Below are positions 1 to 10,540 of a DNA stretch of 64,000 bases, in pieces. Source of the stretch: Symbiodinium natans (lineage: Eukaryota > Sar > Dinophyceae > Suessiales > Symbiodiniaceae); assembly GCA_905221605.1 (NCBI GenBank), contig CAJNDS010002758.1, positions 1 to 64,000 of the forward strand, in the 5' to 3' direction. The notes beneath the pieces are model-generated. The model was not told the DNA's origin. It did no database searches and was given only the letters and a program-made list of their open reading frames with translations. Position 1 is the stretch's first letter. Every line of letters starts with the position of its first letter. The position numbers and the translations under genes were made by a program.

Positions 1-3000
1 CCCTGCCAGGGTTGCCCCCCCACCAGGGTTGCCGCGGTTGCCCCCACCGAAGTTGCCCCCCACCACAAAGGGTTGGTTTCGCCAGGGTTGCGGTTGCCCC
101 CGCCAGGGTTGCCCCACCAAATTTGCCCCCGCCAGGGTTGGGCCCCGGCAGGGTTGCTTTTTCAGGGAGCCAATGTTGCCCCCGCCGGGTTGCCTTCCGC
201 AGGGTTGCTCTGTCGGGTTGCCCCCACCAGGGTTGCTCCTGCCAGGGTTGCCCCCAGGGTTGCCCCCGCCAGGGTTGCCCCGGCCACGGTTGCGCCCGGC
301 AGGGTTGCCCCCGCCAGGGTTGCCCGGTTAGGGTTGTCCCCGCCACCCCGCCAGGGTTGCCCGCCAGGGTTGCCCGCCAGGTTGGCCCCGCCAGGAGGGT
401 TCCCCCCACCTCGCCGGTTGCCCCCCCGCCAGGGTTGCCCTGGCAGGGTTGCCTTGCCAGGGTTGCCCGCCAGGGTTGCCCCATTGGGTTGCCGCAGTTG
501 CCCCTACCAGGGTTGCCCCCGCCAGGGTTGCCCCACCAGGGTTGCCCCCGCCAGGGTTGCCCCCGCCACCGCCAGCCCGCCAGGGTTGCCCGCCAGGTTG
601 CCCCCTGCAGGGAGACAATGTTGCCCCCGCCGGGTTGCCCCCACCAGGGTTGCTCCTTGTCAGGGTTGCCCCCACCAGGGTTGCTCCCGCCAGGGTTGCC
701 CCCGCCAGGGTTGCCCCCGCCAGGGTTGCCCCTGCCAGGATTGCCCCCACCAGGATTGCCCCCGCCAGGCTTGCCCCCGCCAGCCGACTAGGCCCCCTCA
801 AGTTGCCCCCCAGAATTGCCCTTGCCGCTTAGTCATTTTTGTCTATGAAGGGCGACTCCAGACATATATACATGTGACAGGGTTGCCGCCAGCCTACTTG
901 GGTTGGTCGCCGGAATTGGCCTCGCCTATTCAGGCTTCTCGCCCTGCCAAAGTTCTCCATTAGTGGCCCCCGCCAGCTCCTTTGAGACATATGTGTATGT
1001 ATGTGTATATATGTATATATACACATACGTTTATACCTCACATTGCCCCCGCCAGGGTTGCCCCCGCCAGGGTTGCCCCCGCCAGGGTTGCCCCCGCCAG
1101 GGTTGCCCCCGCCAGGGTTGCTGCCGTCAGGGTTGCCCCAGGGTTGCCCCCGCCAGGGTTGCCCCCGCCAGGGTTGGTTGCCCCCGCCAGGGTTGCCCCC
1201 GCCAGGGTTGCCTCGCCAGGGTTGCCCCCGCCAGGGTTGCCCTGGCCCCACCAGGGTTGCCCCCGCCAGGGGTGTTTTTTTCAGAAACCAATGTTGCCCC
1301 CACCTGCCCTGCCCCCACCAGGTTGCCCCCACCAGGGTTGAGGGAGCCAATGTTGCCCCCGCCGGGTTGCCCCTGCCAGGGTTGCCCCCCCACCAGGCTT
1401 GCCGCGGTTGCCCCCACCGAAGTTGCCCCCCACCACAAAGGGTGGGTTTCGCCAGGGTTGCGGTTGCCCCCGCCAGGGTTGCCCCACCAAATTTGCCCCC
1501 GCCAGGGTTGGGCCCCGGCAGGGTTGCTTTTTCAGGGAGCCAATGTTGCCCCCGCCGGGTTGCCTTCAGCAGGGTTGCTCTGTCGGGTTGCCCCCACCAG
1601 GGTTGCTCCTGCCAGGGTTGCCCCCAGGGTTGCCCCCGCCAGGGTTGCCCCGGCCACGGTTGCGCCCGCCAGGGTTGCCCCCGCCAGGGTTGCCCGGTTA
1701 GGGTTGTCCCCGCCACCCCGCCAGGGTTGCCCGCCAGGGTTGCCCGCCAGGTTGGCCCCGCCAGGAGGGTTCCCCCCACCTCGCCAGGGTTGCCCCCCCG
1801 CCAGGGTTGCCCTGGCAGGGTTGCCCCCACCGGGTTGCCAGGGTTGCCCGCCAGGGTTGCCCATTGGGTTGCCGCGGTTGCCCCTACCAGGGTTGCCCCC
1901 GCCAGGGTTGCCCCACCAGGGTTGCCCCCGCCAGGGTTGCCCCCGCCACCGCCAGCCCGCCAGGGTTGCCCGCCAGGGTTGCCCTCTGCAGGGAGCCAAT
2001 GTTGCCCCCGCCGGGTTGCCCCCACCCCCGCCAGGGTTGCCCCCGCCACCAGGATTGCCCCCGCCAGGCTTGCCCCCGCCAGCCGACTAGGCCCCCTCAG
2101 GTTGCCCCCCAGAATTGCCCTTGCCGCTTAGTCATTTTTGTCTATGAAGGGCGACTCCAGACATATATACATGTGACAGGGGTTGCCGCCAGCCTACTTG
2201 GGTTGGTCGCCGGAATTGGCCTCGCCCATTCAGGCTTCTCGCCCTGCCAAAGTTCTCCATTAGTGGCCCCCGCCAGCTCCTTTGAGACATATGTGTATGT
2301 ATGTGTATATATGTATATATACACATACGTTTATACCTCACATTGCCCCCGCCAGGGTTGCCCCCGCCAGGGTTGCCCCCGCCAGGGTTGCCCCCGCCAG
2401 GGTTGCCCCCGCCAGGGTTGCCCCCGTCAGGGTTGCCCCAGGGTTGCCCCCGCCAGGGTTGCCCCCGCCAGGGTTGCCCCCGCCAGAGTTGCCCCCGCCA
2501 GGGTTGCCCCCGCCAGGGTTGCCCCCGCCAGGGTTGCCTCGCCAGGGTTGCCCCCGCCAGGGTTGCCCTGGCCCCACCAGGGTTGCCCCCGCCAGGGGTG
2601 TTTTTTTCAGAAACCAATGTTGCCCCCACCTGCCCTGCCCCCACCAGGTTGCCCCCACCAGGGTTGAGGGAGCCAATGTTGCCCCCGCCGGGTTGCCCCT
2701 GCCAGGGTTGCCCCCCCCACCAGGCTTGCCGCGGTTGCCCCCACCGAAGTTGCCCCCCACCACCAAGGGTGGGTTTCGCCAGGGTTGCGGTTGCCCCCGC
2801 CAGGGTTGCCCCACCAAATTTGCCCCCGCCAGGGTTGGGCCCCGGCAGGGTTGCTTTTTCAGGGAGCCAATGTTGCCCCCGCCGGGTTGCCTTCAGCAGG
2901 GTTGCTCTGTCGGGTTGCCCCCACCAGGGTTGCTCCTGCCAGGGTTGCCCCCAGGGTTGCCCCCGCCAGGGTTGCCCCGGCCACGGTTGCGCCCGCCAGG

Positions 3001-3309
3001 GTTGCCCCCGCCCGGTTAGGGTTGTCCCCGCCACCCCGCCAGGGTTGCCCGCCAGGGTTGCCCGCCAGGTTGGCCCCGCCAAGGTTGCCCCCGCCAGGGT
3101 TCCCCCCACCTCGCCAGGGTTGCCCCCCCCGCCAGGGTTGCCCTGGCAGGGTTGCCCCCACCGGGTTGCCAGGGTTGCCCGCCAGGGTTGCCCCATTGGG
3201 TTGCCGCGGTTGCCCCTACCAGGGTTGCCCCCGCCAGGGTTGCCCCCGCCAGGGTTGCCCCCGCCAGGGTTGCCCCCGCCAGGGTTGCCCCGAGGTTTGC
3301 CCCCGCCAG
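1..3309. repeat. GC-rich 15-nt satellite with ~1.3-kb higher-order structure
   Basis: The basic unit is GCCAGGGTTGCCCCC and close variants (10 and 12 nt units also occur). Longer blocks recur: the CACCACAAAG block at 61 returns at 1431 and about 2759, and the A+T-containing spacer at about 829-1045 returns at about 2127-2345, about 1.3 kb later. The unit length is a multiple of three and carries no stop codon, so long open frames exist on both strands (Gly-Asn-Pro, Ala-Thr-Leu or Arg-Gln-Pro type repeats). I read these as composition artefacts, not genes. The spacer holds a TATA/TGTA-rich run and a unique stretch starting near CTATGAAGGGC. Confidence 0.9.
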
Positions 3310-3668
3310 TTTTCATATTTTTAAGCTACATTTTCTATCTTCTAATATTCCTTAAGGAATCCCACTAATAATAGAATAGCATTTTTCCGTTCATTATTAG
3401 TAAAGGTTTCTATGGAAAGATATTAATTCTCTATCTATATCTTCTTCAAATTCATTTCGGCTTCTCTTCTTTCTCACATCCAGATAATGCATTAGAAGCA
3501 TGTGGATTACTTACTCCTTTACATATCGTACCTGAATGGTATTTCTTATGCCAATATGCTATGTTAAAAGCTGTACCAAATAAAAATGCAGGATTCATTA
3601 TCTTATTTACTTCTATATTCATCCTATTTTACTTTATGAGAAGTCTTTCAATGTCATTCTATTTTTAA
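3310..3668 (+). pseudogene. cob: Nuclear copy of mitochondrial cytochrome b, C-terminal part (NUMT)
   Basis: An A+T-rich island inside the GC-rich satellite. The frame ending at the TAA at 3666-3668 contains HPDNALEA, then LLTPLHIVPEWYFL and AVPNKNAGF, the hallmark C-terminal region of cytochrome b (the PEWYFL motif near the quinol site), with the wording typical of dinoflagellate mitochondria. Upstream the same homology continues only by changing frame twice: LHFLSSNIP (about 3325-3351), then RNPTNNRIAF (3355-3386), then the main frame. Both shifts are explained by one missing T in a T run (near 3351-3353 and 3382-3386). Known function of the parent gene: bc1-complex subunit in mitochondria. 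Here it is broken, has no start, and after FILF the usual C-terminus is replaced by unrelated residues. A dinoflagellate mitochondrial contig fragment is less likely because satellite flanks both sides. Confidence 0.9.
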
Positions 3669-4588
3669 GTTAAGACGTCCAGTAGATTTAATGGTTTCTA
3701 TCGCAACGCCGGGTTGCCCAGTTCTACCCCTGCCAGGGTTGCCCCCACCAGGCCTGGTCCCCACCAGCGTTGCCCAGGGTTGCCACCGAGTTAGGGTTGC
3801 CCTTGGCAGGGTTCCGCCAGGGTTGACCCCGCCAGGGTGACATTGCCCTCGCCAGCTTGCCCTGTCAGGGTTCCACACCTCCTCACGTCGCCTACTCAGG
3901 AATTGCGCACCTTCTCTGCGACGGCCTCGGCCTCCTCGCGCGCTGGCAAGGCTTCGTCGTCCTTCTCTATGAAGTGTTGTTTTGTTGCTGAGCAGGGCTT
4001 CTTGTGCCATATGGGCCCCAGATGCGGGAAGGGCCCTTGCCCGTGCCGGGGTTGCCCCCGCCAGCGGGGTTGCCCCCACCAGGGCTGCCCTTGCGTTGCC
4101 CTTGCTATTGCCAGGGTTGCCCCCGCCACGCCCCGCCATGGTCGCCGCCCGCCAGGGTTGCCCCTCGCCGGCCCTTGCGCGACCCCGGTCGGTGGGGAGG
4201 CCGGGCCCAAGACGTGCGACCCCAGCATAGGAGGTCCTGTCAACAAAGACCAAGCTGGGCCAGAGAAGGCCTTGCGCCAGCGGGTGGCCGGGCCTTCCGC
4301 GCTTGGCCCTCGCCATTCTGCCATATGAATGAGCTTGGGTCCGGAATTGGGCTTGAGGGTGTCTTAAACGCAGTATGGGTGAAACAACAGATTGTCCCGC
4401 TCCCTGCGTCCCACCCCGGCCAGCGGGGAGACTCGAGGTGTAAGCCCCCTTGATAGGGGGCTGTGGAGGGTAGACCGCTCTAAACCCGAAAAAGGCGGTA
4501 GTTTGGGTGGTTGGGGTGGGATCCGCTGCACCGAGGTGGCCCGACCCGCCCCTGGCGCGGGTCGGGACCGCGGCACTTTGGAACACCC
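3669..4588. repeat. Degenerate flank of the GC-rich satellite
   Basis: GGGTTGCCC and GCCAGGGTTGCC units reappear at 3708-3860 and 4040-4170 in diverged form, mixed with unique GC-rich sequence. A minus-strand open segment at about 4008-3907 is rich in Glu and Ala and ends at an AAG|GTGCGC donor-like site. I do not recognise it and treat it as unproven. The stretch up to 4588 holds nothing else I can name. Confidence 0.6.
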
Positions 4589-4964
4589 TAAACCCTAAAC
4601 CCTAAACCCTAAACCCTAAACCCTAAACCCTAAACCCGGGTCTAGGAATGCCGGAATTCCACATGCCCTGACCTGACCCCACCTGTCTACTGCCGCCAAG
4701 CCCTAGCTCCACTCTACTTCGATGTGGTCTCTGCCTTTGTGGGCATTGTCCTTCTCCAAAAAAACACTTAGGGTTTAGGGTTTAGGGTTTAGGGCTTAGG
4801 GCTTGGGGTTCAGGGTTTTGGGTTTAGGGTTTTGGGGTTTAGGGCTTGGGGTTTAGGGTTTAGGGTTTAGGGTTTAGGGTTTAGGGTTTAGGGTTTAGGG
4901 TTTAGGGTTTAGGGTTTAGGGTTTAGGGTTTAGGGTTTAGGGTTTAGGGTTTAGGGTTTAGGGT
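4589..4964. repeat. Two interstitial telomeric arrays in opposite orientation
   Basis: CCCTAAA units run from 4589 to about 4637 and TTTAGGG units from about 4768 to 4964, with variants (GGGCTTAGGG, GGGGTTTAGGG) at the left edge of the second. The arrays point away from each other around a 130-nt unique spacer. Confidence 0.9.
4691..4771 (+). pseudogene. Possible non-LTR reverse transcriptase remnant
   Basis: The short plus-strand frame reads CRQALAPLYFDVVSAFVGIV, which resembles motif A of LINE-type reverse transcriptases, where an aromatic-Asp-Val-x-Ser/Ala-Ala-Phe core carries a catalytic aspartate. It runs straight into the TTTAGGG array and stops. Only about 25 residues are visible and no motif B or C is nearby. 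The match may be chance. Confidence 0.25.
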
Positions 4965-5418
4965 GAGGCTTGAACCAAACCTGTTGACGTAGGTCCTTGA
5001 ATTGCTAGCCAAAGCTAAAAGGACTCTCACCCGCAACCCTTCACTTCATATCTGAAACTTCCTCAGCCCCCACCCTAAATTCTAGACCCCAGACCCTAAA
5101 CTCCCAAAAAACTCAACGACCGGATGCACGTCTGAGCGGCCGATCTGGTTGATCACGCCGGGCAGCAACTCCTCCACTCTTCCGCAAGATTCGAAGAACT
5201 TAGGGTTATGGTTTAGGGGGTTTAGGGGGTTTAGGGGGTTTAGGGGGTTGAGGGGGTTTAGGGGTAAACCCTAATCCTAAACCCCAGTCATACCTACCCA
5301 GCAACCTCCAAGTCAAGGCTGGTGAGCCCCACCCGCCCCAAACCGTTCGACACGTGGCCCCATGACTTCAATCGTTTGGAGCGGGAGACCGCCCCAGGCA
5401 GCACAAGGCATCCTCACT
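4965..5418. other. Unique spacer with exon-like segments and a short TTTAGGGGG tract
   Basis: Holds a short GGGGTTTA tract at about 5210-5265. On the minus strand about 5199-5106 is an open segment reading FFESCGRVEELLPGV and later GRSDVHPVVEFF. Its spacing resembles an RRM (helix 1 to strand 3), while ELLPGVINQ also resembles NACbeta. Neither assignment is secure. On the plus strand about 5320-5400 another open segment contains PFDTWPHDFNRLERE, which I do not recognise. Confidence 0.3.
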
Positions 5419-5660
5419 TTAGGGTTTAGGGTTTAGGGTTTAGGGTCTAGGGTCTAGGGTCTGGGTCTAGGGTCTAGGGTCTAGGGTCTAGGGTCTAGGG
5501 TCTAGGGTCTAGGGTCTAGGGTCTAGGGTCTAGGGTCCAGGGTCTAGGGTCTATAGGGTCTATAGGGTCTATAGGGTCTATAGGGTCTATAGGGTCTATA
5601 GGGTCTAGGGTCTAGGGTCTAGGGTCTAGGGTCTAGGGTCTAGGGTCTAGGGTCTAGGGT
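5419..5660. repeat. Variant telomeric array: TCTAGGG and TCTATAGGG units
   Basis: Begins with three TTTAGGG units, changes to about two dozen TCTAGGG units, and contains an internal run of six TCTATAGGG units at about 5548-5605. The internal homogeneity of each variant shows local tandem amplification after insertion, not direct telomerase synthesis. Confidence 0.9.
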
Positions 5661-6842
5661 GAGTGTTGTGAGTGTTCTTAGAACAAGGGACCATAGGGGC
5701 TCTTCATGAGCTATGTGAATGATGCCGCCACACAAGTCTCTTCAGGGGCTGGTGCTCCAGATGCAATAAAAATATATGGGTCGGAAATGAGTACTAGTAG
5801 TATTCCCTTAGGGGGCCCTCTTAGGAATATACTACAATCGCCCCCAAAACCCTATTCGAAGTATTTCTTCAGGCCCCCAGATTACATGCCACACCCTTGG
5901 CCCATCAAACCATCTGACACTTAACTCTCGGAAGCCTTCTGAGGCCTCTTTTCTCCGCTCTTGCGCTGCTCTGCACGAAGGGTTTCAGAGCCGGTCATAG
6001 GCCCAAGGACCAGGAGACTTGGTAAGGTTTAGGCTTTAAGGCTAAGGCTTTAAGGTTGTAGGGCCTAGGGTCTAGGGCCTAGGGCCTAGGGTGTAGGGTG
6101 TAGGTAGGGTCAATGTTTGGCCTGGCTCAGCTCGGTCAGCTTTTGAGCCTCGATGCTTTTGGGTCCCTGGCTTGAGCTACGTCTGCCCCCAACACAGACA
6201 TGTCTCGGCTCCTCGAAGGGAGGTGCAAGAGTCAGCAGATTCCGGGGCTCAGGCTCTTGGGGAATGAGGTAACCCCCTTAGAGTCAGAAGGTATGTAGAG
6301 GGCCCTCTGCTTCCCTCATTGCCTACGAAGAACCAGGAGGCTTCGGGGAATGCTGCAGAAGACTTCGGCTTCTGCCGCGCTTCTGGACGCTTGATGCTGT
6401 CACTGGTTTAAAAAAGTTGGTGGCCAACACACCCAACGCACTAAGAAGCTGGCACGATGACCGAAGGTGTCGGAATGGAATTTACACTGTGGGGTTTGTC
6501 GAGGTTGCCTTGTTGGGTGCCCATTTTTGCTCAAAGAGGTTTAGAATGGAACCTAAAGCTTCCCCCAAAAAAGTGAATAACTGGGCATCCTAGTTGTTGA
6601 GCATCTGAGCCATTGGACCTGCTGCTGCTTGCCACGACAACAACTCGTGTATTTGCTGCACAGTTGACGGTCAGCCTTACTTTGGTCCTGCGCGCAACCC
6701 AGAAACCGAGGAATAGAAGGTACACTTTTTGTGGTTTAAGGGGGGTCACAAGGGAACCTGGCACCTAACAATGCGACTAAGGGTACCACTGCGGGTGCTA
6801 GGAAATATCTTGACTCCGAAGCCACCCAAATGAACTTAACAA
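5661..6842. other. Unique spacer, no recognisable gene
   Basis: Contains an imperfect palindrome at about 5790-5835 (TAGTATTCCC against GGAATATACTA) and a short GGGCCTAGGG tract at about 6060-6110. A 72-codon plus-strand ORF (5706-5924) and a 77-codon minus-strand ORF (6764-6531) have no similarity I recognise and are not called as genes. Confidence 0.5.
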
Positions 6843-7124
6843 GACCCTATGTACATATACATACATACATTCATTCATTCATTCATTCATTCATACATTC
6901 ACACGTTCATACATTCATACATTCATACATTCATACATTCATACATTCATACATTCATACATTCATACATTCATACATTCATGCATTCATACAATCATAC
7001 AATCATACATTCATACATTCATACATTCACACATTCACACATTCATACATTCATACATTCATACATTCATACATTCATACATTCATACATTCATACATTC
7101 ATACATTCATACATTCATACATAC

Positions 7125-7207
<83 letters not shown>

Positions 7208-7236
7208 TACATATACATATACATATATATATATAT
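6843..7236. repeat. Compound CATA/CATT microsatellite
   Basis: Starts as CATT repeats, becomes an alternating CATACATT array, then TATACA and ACACAT units, and ends in TA repeats. Open frames through it (Ile-His or Tyr-Thr repeats) are composition artefacts. Confidence 0.95.
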
Positions 7237-7977
7237 TGTATAGAAATATTGATTGCGAGGTTCCTGCGGGCTATTCTTTGTTGAAGTGTCCGCCAGCCGG
7301 AGCAACTAAAGAGGACATGAAAGAAGCGCACGCAGGAGCGTGTACGGCTAACGACCAAATCAGATCCAAAACCCTAAGCCTTGAATCCAAAACCCTGCGG
7401 CCAAAGCCCAAAACCTCATGCCCTAACCCCAGAATGACAACATCCGCCCAACGGTTGAGGCGCCCACGCCCATTTCGGCGACGGAGCTTCTCCGAAACAG
7501 GTTTGTGTCTACCACTGACTGCGTCAACACTCCCTGCCGTTGGCGTCCCGAGCTTCCTCAGTAACCTAGAGATATGGTGTGGCGTCGGGCCTCTTGTTTT
7601 CGGGATGTATATAGGGTGTGCAGTAGGCTAGCTCTCTCATGCTGCACACAACCCTCCTTCCACCCCACCCACACTCTCGCCCCCGCACCCTTTCACTCCC
7701 CTAGGAAAGCCTGCTTCACGTGCCCGACCTTCCATCCCTACGACTACAAGAGCCCAAAAGCACGGTGCCTCTAAACCCTCGGAGAAAGCCATAAAAATTT
7801 GGAGACCCTAAAACCCTGAAGACCTTTAACACTCCAATATTTTTAAGGCTTGGGATGCCTCTGTGAACTAGAGGTCTTCGGAATTGCAACAAGCTTCTGC
7901 AGGAGTTGTAGGAGTTTTTTACCTGTTGAGGCCTTTTTAGTGGTCGGGAGTAGGGTTGGGAGGTTTAGGGTTTAGGA
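7237..7977. other. Unique spacer, no recognisable gene
   Basis: The plus strand is open from the end of the microsatellite to 7631 and includes a Cys-containing segment (about 7250-7350) and a Ser/Arg-rich one (about 7430-7500). I see no known domain. Scattered AAACCCT words occur near 7370-7400 and 7805. Confidence 0.4.
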
Positions 7978-8090
7978 CCTCTTTTTGACTTAGTAAGTCC
8001 GCCTCCCCTAGAAGCCCGAACAGAATCCCCACGAACCCTTCCCGTACCCCTACATACGACGTCAAAGGGGCTTCCAAGTAGAGCTTCGGG
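7978..8090. mobile_element. Palindromic element, family 2 (copy 1)
   Basis: Left arm CTCTTTTTGACTTAGTAAGT, right arm containing GTCAAAGGGGCTTCCAAGT. The arms are imperfect inverted repeats and match the better preserved copy at 49585-49710. Size about 110-130 bp with no coding capacity, as for a MITE. No target duplication could be identified. Confidence 0.55.
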
Positions 8091-8568
8091 ATTAGCGGCG
8101 CAATGCGCCGAGTTGGTAAATGTCCCTGCTGGTTTGGGCGACGTGTGGAATGTTTACTAGGACTGCCCTTAAAAGCATCCGAAAAATAGTCCTGAAGATA
8201 TCTGAAGATGATCCTGTCAAACCCAACAAGGGAGAAATAAAATGTCCCAAGACCTAGCATCGAGACGCCTTCCAGCTGTCTTAGGCTCGGCAGTTCTTCT
8301 CTGGATCTGGCCAACGCCACCATCTTTGGTGGCCCTGGCGCCTGGTGTGGTGCCGCCAGCGCATTCAGGCGGCACACGGCGGACACAGCCACGAGTCAAA
8401 CGCGAGGCTCGAGCAACCCTGAAATCGAAGCACAAACCCCTAGACAGTGTCCCAAAGAACCCTGAGCCCTGAGCCCTGACCCTAAACCCCTAGTCAGTGC
8501 CAACGCGCAACCAACATGTGAGAGCCGCAATGGGTGCAGATCACTTTCAAGGTTGAGGTCCATAGAAC
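8091..8568. other. Unique spacer, no gene recognised
   Basis: Open frames of up to about 150 codons on the minus strand cross this stretch but show no family motif. It ends with a few CCCTAAACCC words at about 8470-8500. Confidence 0.4.
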
Positions 8569-8649
8569 ACTAACAGTCCCTAATAGGGACTATAATAGGG
8601 GGTACTATAATCCCTATTAGGGATTGTTAGTATAAGGGGGAACATCCCG
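8569..8649. mobile_element. Palindromic element, family 1 (copy 1, no telomeric insert)
   Basis: Arms CTAACAGTCCCTAATAGGG and its near reverse complement, closing with GTTAGTATAAGGGGGAAC and ATCCC. The left terminus (GGGATGTTCCCCC in other copies) is missing. The centre is a short run of G, so this is an empty form to compare with 39599-39740 and 48830-48956. Confidence 0.75.
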
Positions 8650-9194
8650 AGACATTCTAGCATTCAAGGTACCTGCAAGGGTTTAGTCCCTAAACCCTAA
8701 ACCCTAAACCCTAAACCCTAAACCCTAACCCTAAACCCTAAACCCTAAACCCTAAAACCCTAAGCCCTAAACCCTAAACCCTAAACCGTCTAAGGCTTAG
8801 GGAAACAACCGCCTGTCTGGTCCATGTCCATGTTGCCCACAGCCAGGGCTGCGGTGAGCAGGAAGAGCGTGAGTTGTCTCTACGCCCCTAAACTTAGAAC
8901 ATTAAAAAACGAAAAAATGTGTGTATATATATATATGTATATATACATATCTCTATATATATATACATATATATATACATAACTAAACTAACATGCAACA
9001 AACAAGAGGCCCATGCCCCAGAATACACAAAGTCAACACCTCATTCTTACGTCGACTCCTGGCTCTTTGACAAATCTCATGCATTGCAACTTTGGTCTTC
9101 GGCTTCTTAGCCAAAGAGGCTTGAATTCAGCAGGCACGCCAACGGCAACCTCGCTGCCAAACTCTTCGAAGCTCGATCCAGGAATTCTAGGGCT
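8650..9194. repeat. CCCTAAA array, TA microsatellite and spacer
   Basis: CCCTAAA units at 8693-8788 with single variants (CCCTAAAACCC, CCCTAAGCCC). A TATATG/TATACA microsatellite occupies about 8915-8985. The remainder is unique sequence without a recognised gene. Confidence 0.8.
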
Positions 9195-9391
9195 CGAAGT
9201 ATGGGCCCTTTTAGGGTTTAGGGTTTAGGGTTTAGGGTTTAGGGTTTAGGGTTTAGGGTTTAGGGTTTAGGGTTTAGGGTTCAGGGTTCAGGGTTCAGGG
9301 TTCAGGGTTCAGGGTTCAGGGTTCAGGGTTTAGGGTTCCCTTGTTATGTAACCCCTATTTAAACTATACGTAACAAAGGGCCCATACTTCG
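9195..9391. mobile_element. Palindromic element interrupted by a telomeric array
   Basis: CGAAGTATGGGCCCTTT at 9195-9211 is the exact reverse complement of 9375-9391. Between them lie TTTAGGG units changing to TTCAGGG units (9211-9337). Right after the array CCCTTGTTATGTA resumes, which pairs with TACGTAACAAAGGG on the right. The left arm is therefore cut by the array, with CCCTT present on both sides of the cut (9206-9210 and 9338-9342). Removing the array and one CCCTT leaves an almost perfect palindrome. Confidence 0.75.
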
Positions 9392-9785
9392 GACCCTTAA
9401 AAACAAGGGTAAGGGACTACGAAGGGTCCATGGTTTACTAAACCCTAAGGCGCAGGGACTTGATCGGATACCTAGCTGTCTAGCAAGAACCAGCAGCGTT
9501 TAGCTGCTCCGCCCATGTATGATTTCGATGGGGACCTTAGCACAAGTTCTTCTGACCCTTCCTTGGGCTTTCACAACCCTACCTCAAACTATACCTGCAC
9601 CGTGCACCTTAAAAACCGTAAACCCCAAGACGCCGAGGTGCTGGCGCTGCCGGAACACTGGAGGGCGAAAGCGCGCAACAGGTGGGTGCCCCAAAAGCTT
9701 TAGGGTGTAGGCTTGAGGGTTGGGGGCCTAGGGTTGAGTTTGGGTCCAGGGCTCCGCACCGGATCCCACCCCCCCCCTACAAAAA
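9392..9785. other. Unique spacer, no gene recognised
   Basis: A plus-strand open segment at 9515-9700 is mixed-composition and gene-like in appearance, but I do not recognise a family. Confidence 0.35.
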
Positions 9786-9986
9786 ACACATAAAATATTT
9801 AATTATTATTTATTTATTGCGTATTTATTTATTTATATTTATATGTATATATCTTTATATCTATATTTATATTTATGTATATGTATTTATTTATTGCGTA
9901 TTTATTTATTTATATTTATATGTATATATCTTTATATCTATATTTATATTTATGTATATGTATGTGTATATATATATATCTGTATA
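9786..9986. repeat. A+T microsatellite with an internal ~75-bp tandem duplication
   Basis: A TATTTATTTATTGCGTATTT block followed by TATATCTTTATATCTA is present twice in succession (about 9815-9888 and 9890-9963), then a TATATA run. Open frames are artefacts. Confidence 0.85.
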
Positions 9987-10540
9987 AAATACATGCGTCC
10001 GGGTTTCGGGTATGGGGTTCAGTTTGGGGTTTGGGTCTGGGGCTGGGGCTGTAGGGATTTATGTCAAAAGCGCTTCGGGGCCCAAGGGTCCCGGTTCCGG
10101 GGCATCGCCTGGCGCAGCATCGCCGGTCCAAGCAAGCCGTGTGTCGCAAGTTACCTGTCCTCCTTTCGACTCCATAAAATATATATATATGTATTTATAT
10201 TTATTTATTTTTTCTATTTATTTATGTACACGTACACGTACACGTACACGTACACGTACATGTACATGTACATGTATATGTATATGTAAATGTATATAGA
10301 CGTATGTATATGTAAAAAAGGCAATATATGTATGTCTATTCATATTATGGTTATGACAATTATGTTTGTATTGCTATTATTATTGCTATTGTTATTATTA
10401 TTATTCTTAGTATTACTCTGATTATTATTTCTCCCATTACTATTAATATTAGTACCTGAGTCGGATTTCGGCGTGATGAAAAGCCCTAGACTTCAGCAAA
10501 GCGCAAGGGCATGTTCACCTGAAGGATTTGAGGCTCCCTG
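9987..10540. repeat. Short unique segment, then TACACG and TTA-rich microsatellites
   Basis: 9987-10180 is unique, open on the plus strand and Gly/Ser/Pro-rich, with no family recognised. 10186-10310 is TATTTA followed by ACACGT and TACATG units. 10340-10455 is ATT-rich. Nothing identified between 10456 and 10540. Confidence 0.7.

Noticed and set aside
12-2131. Open frames of 250-400 codons in the satellite on both strands
   Set aside because: They are produced by a stop-free 15-nt unit; several frames on both strands are equally open and the products are simple repeats.
5106-5199. ELLPGVINQIG as a NACbeta C-terminal exon for the gene at 41-43 kb
   Set aside because: The phase-0 exon would insert about ten foreign residues between KKLE and LLPG, and it is 36 kb away across another large gene.
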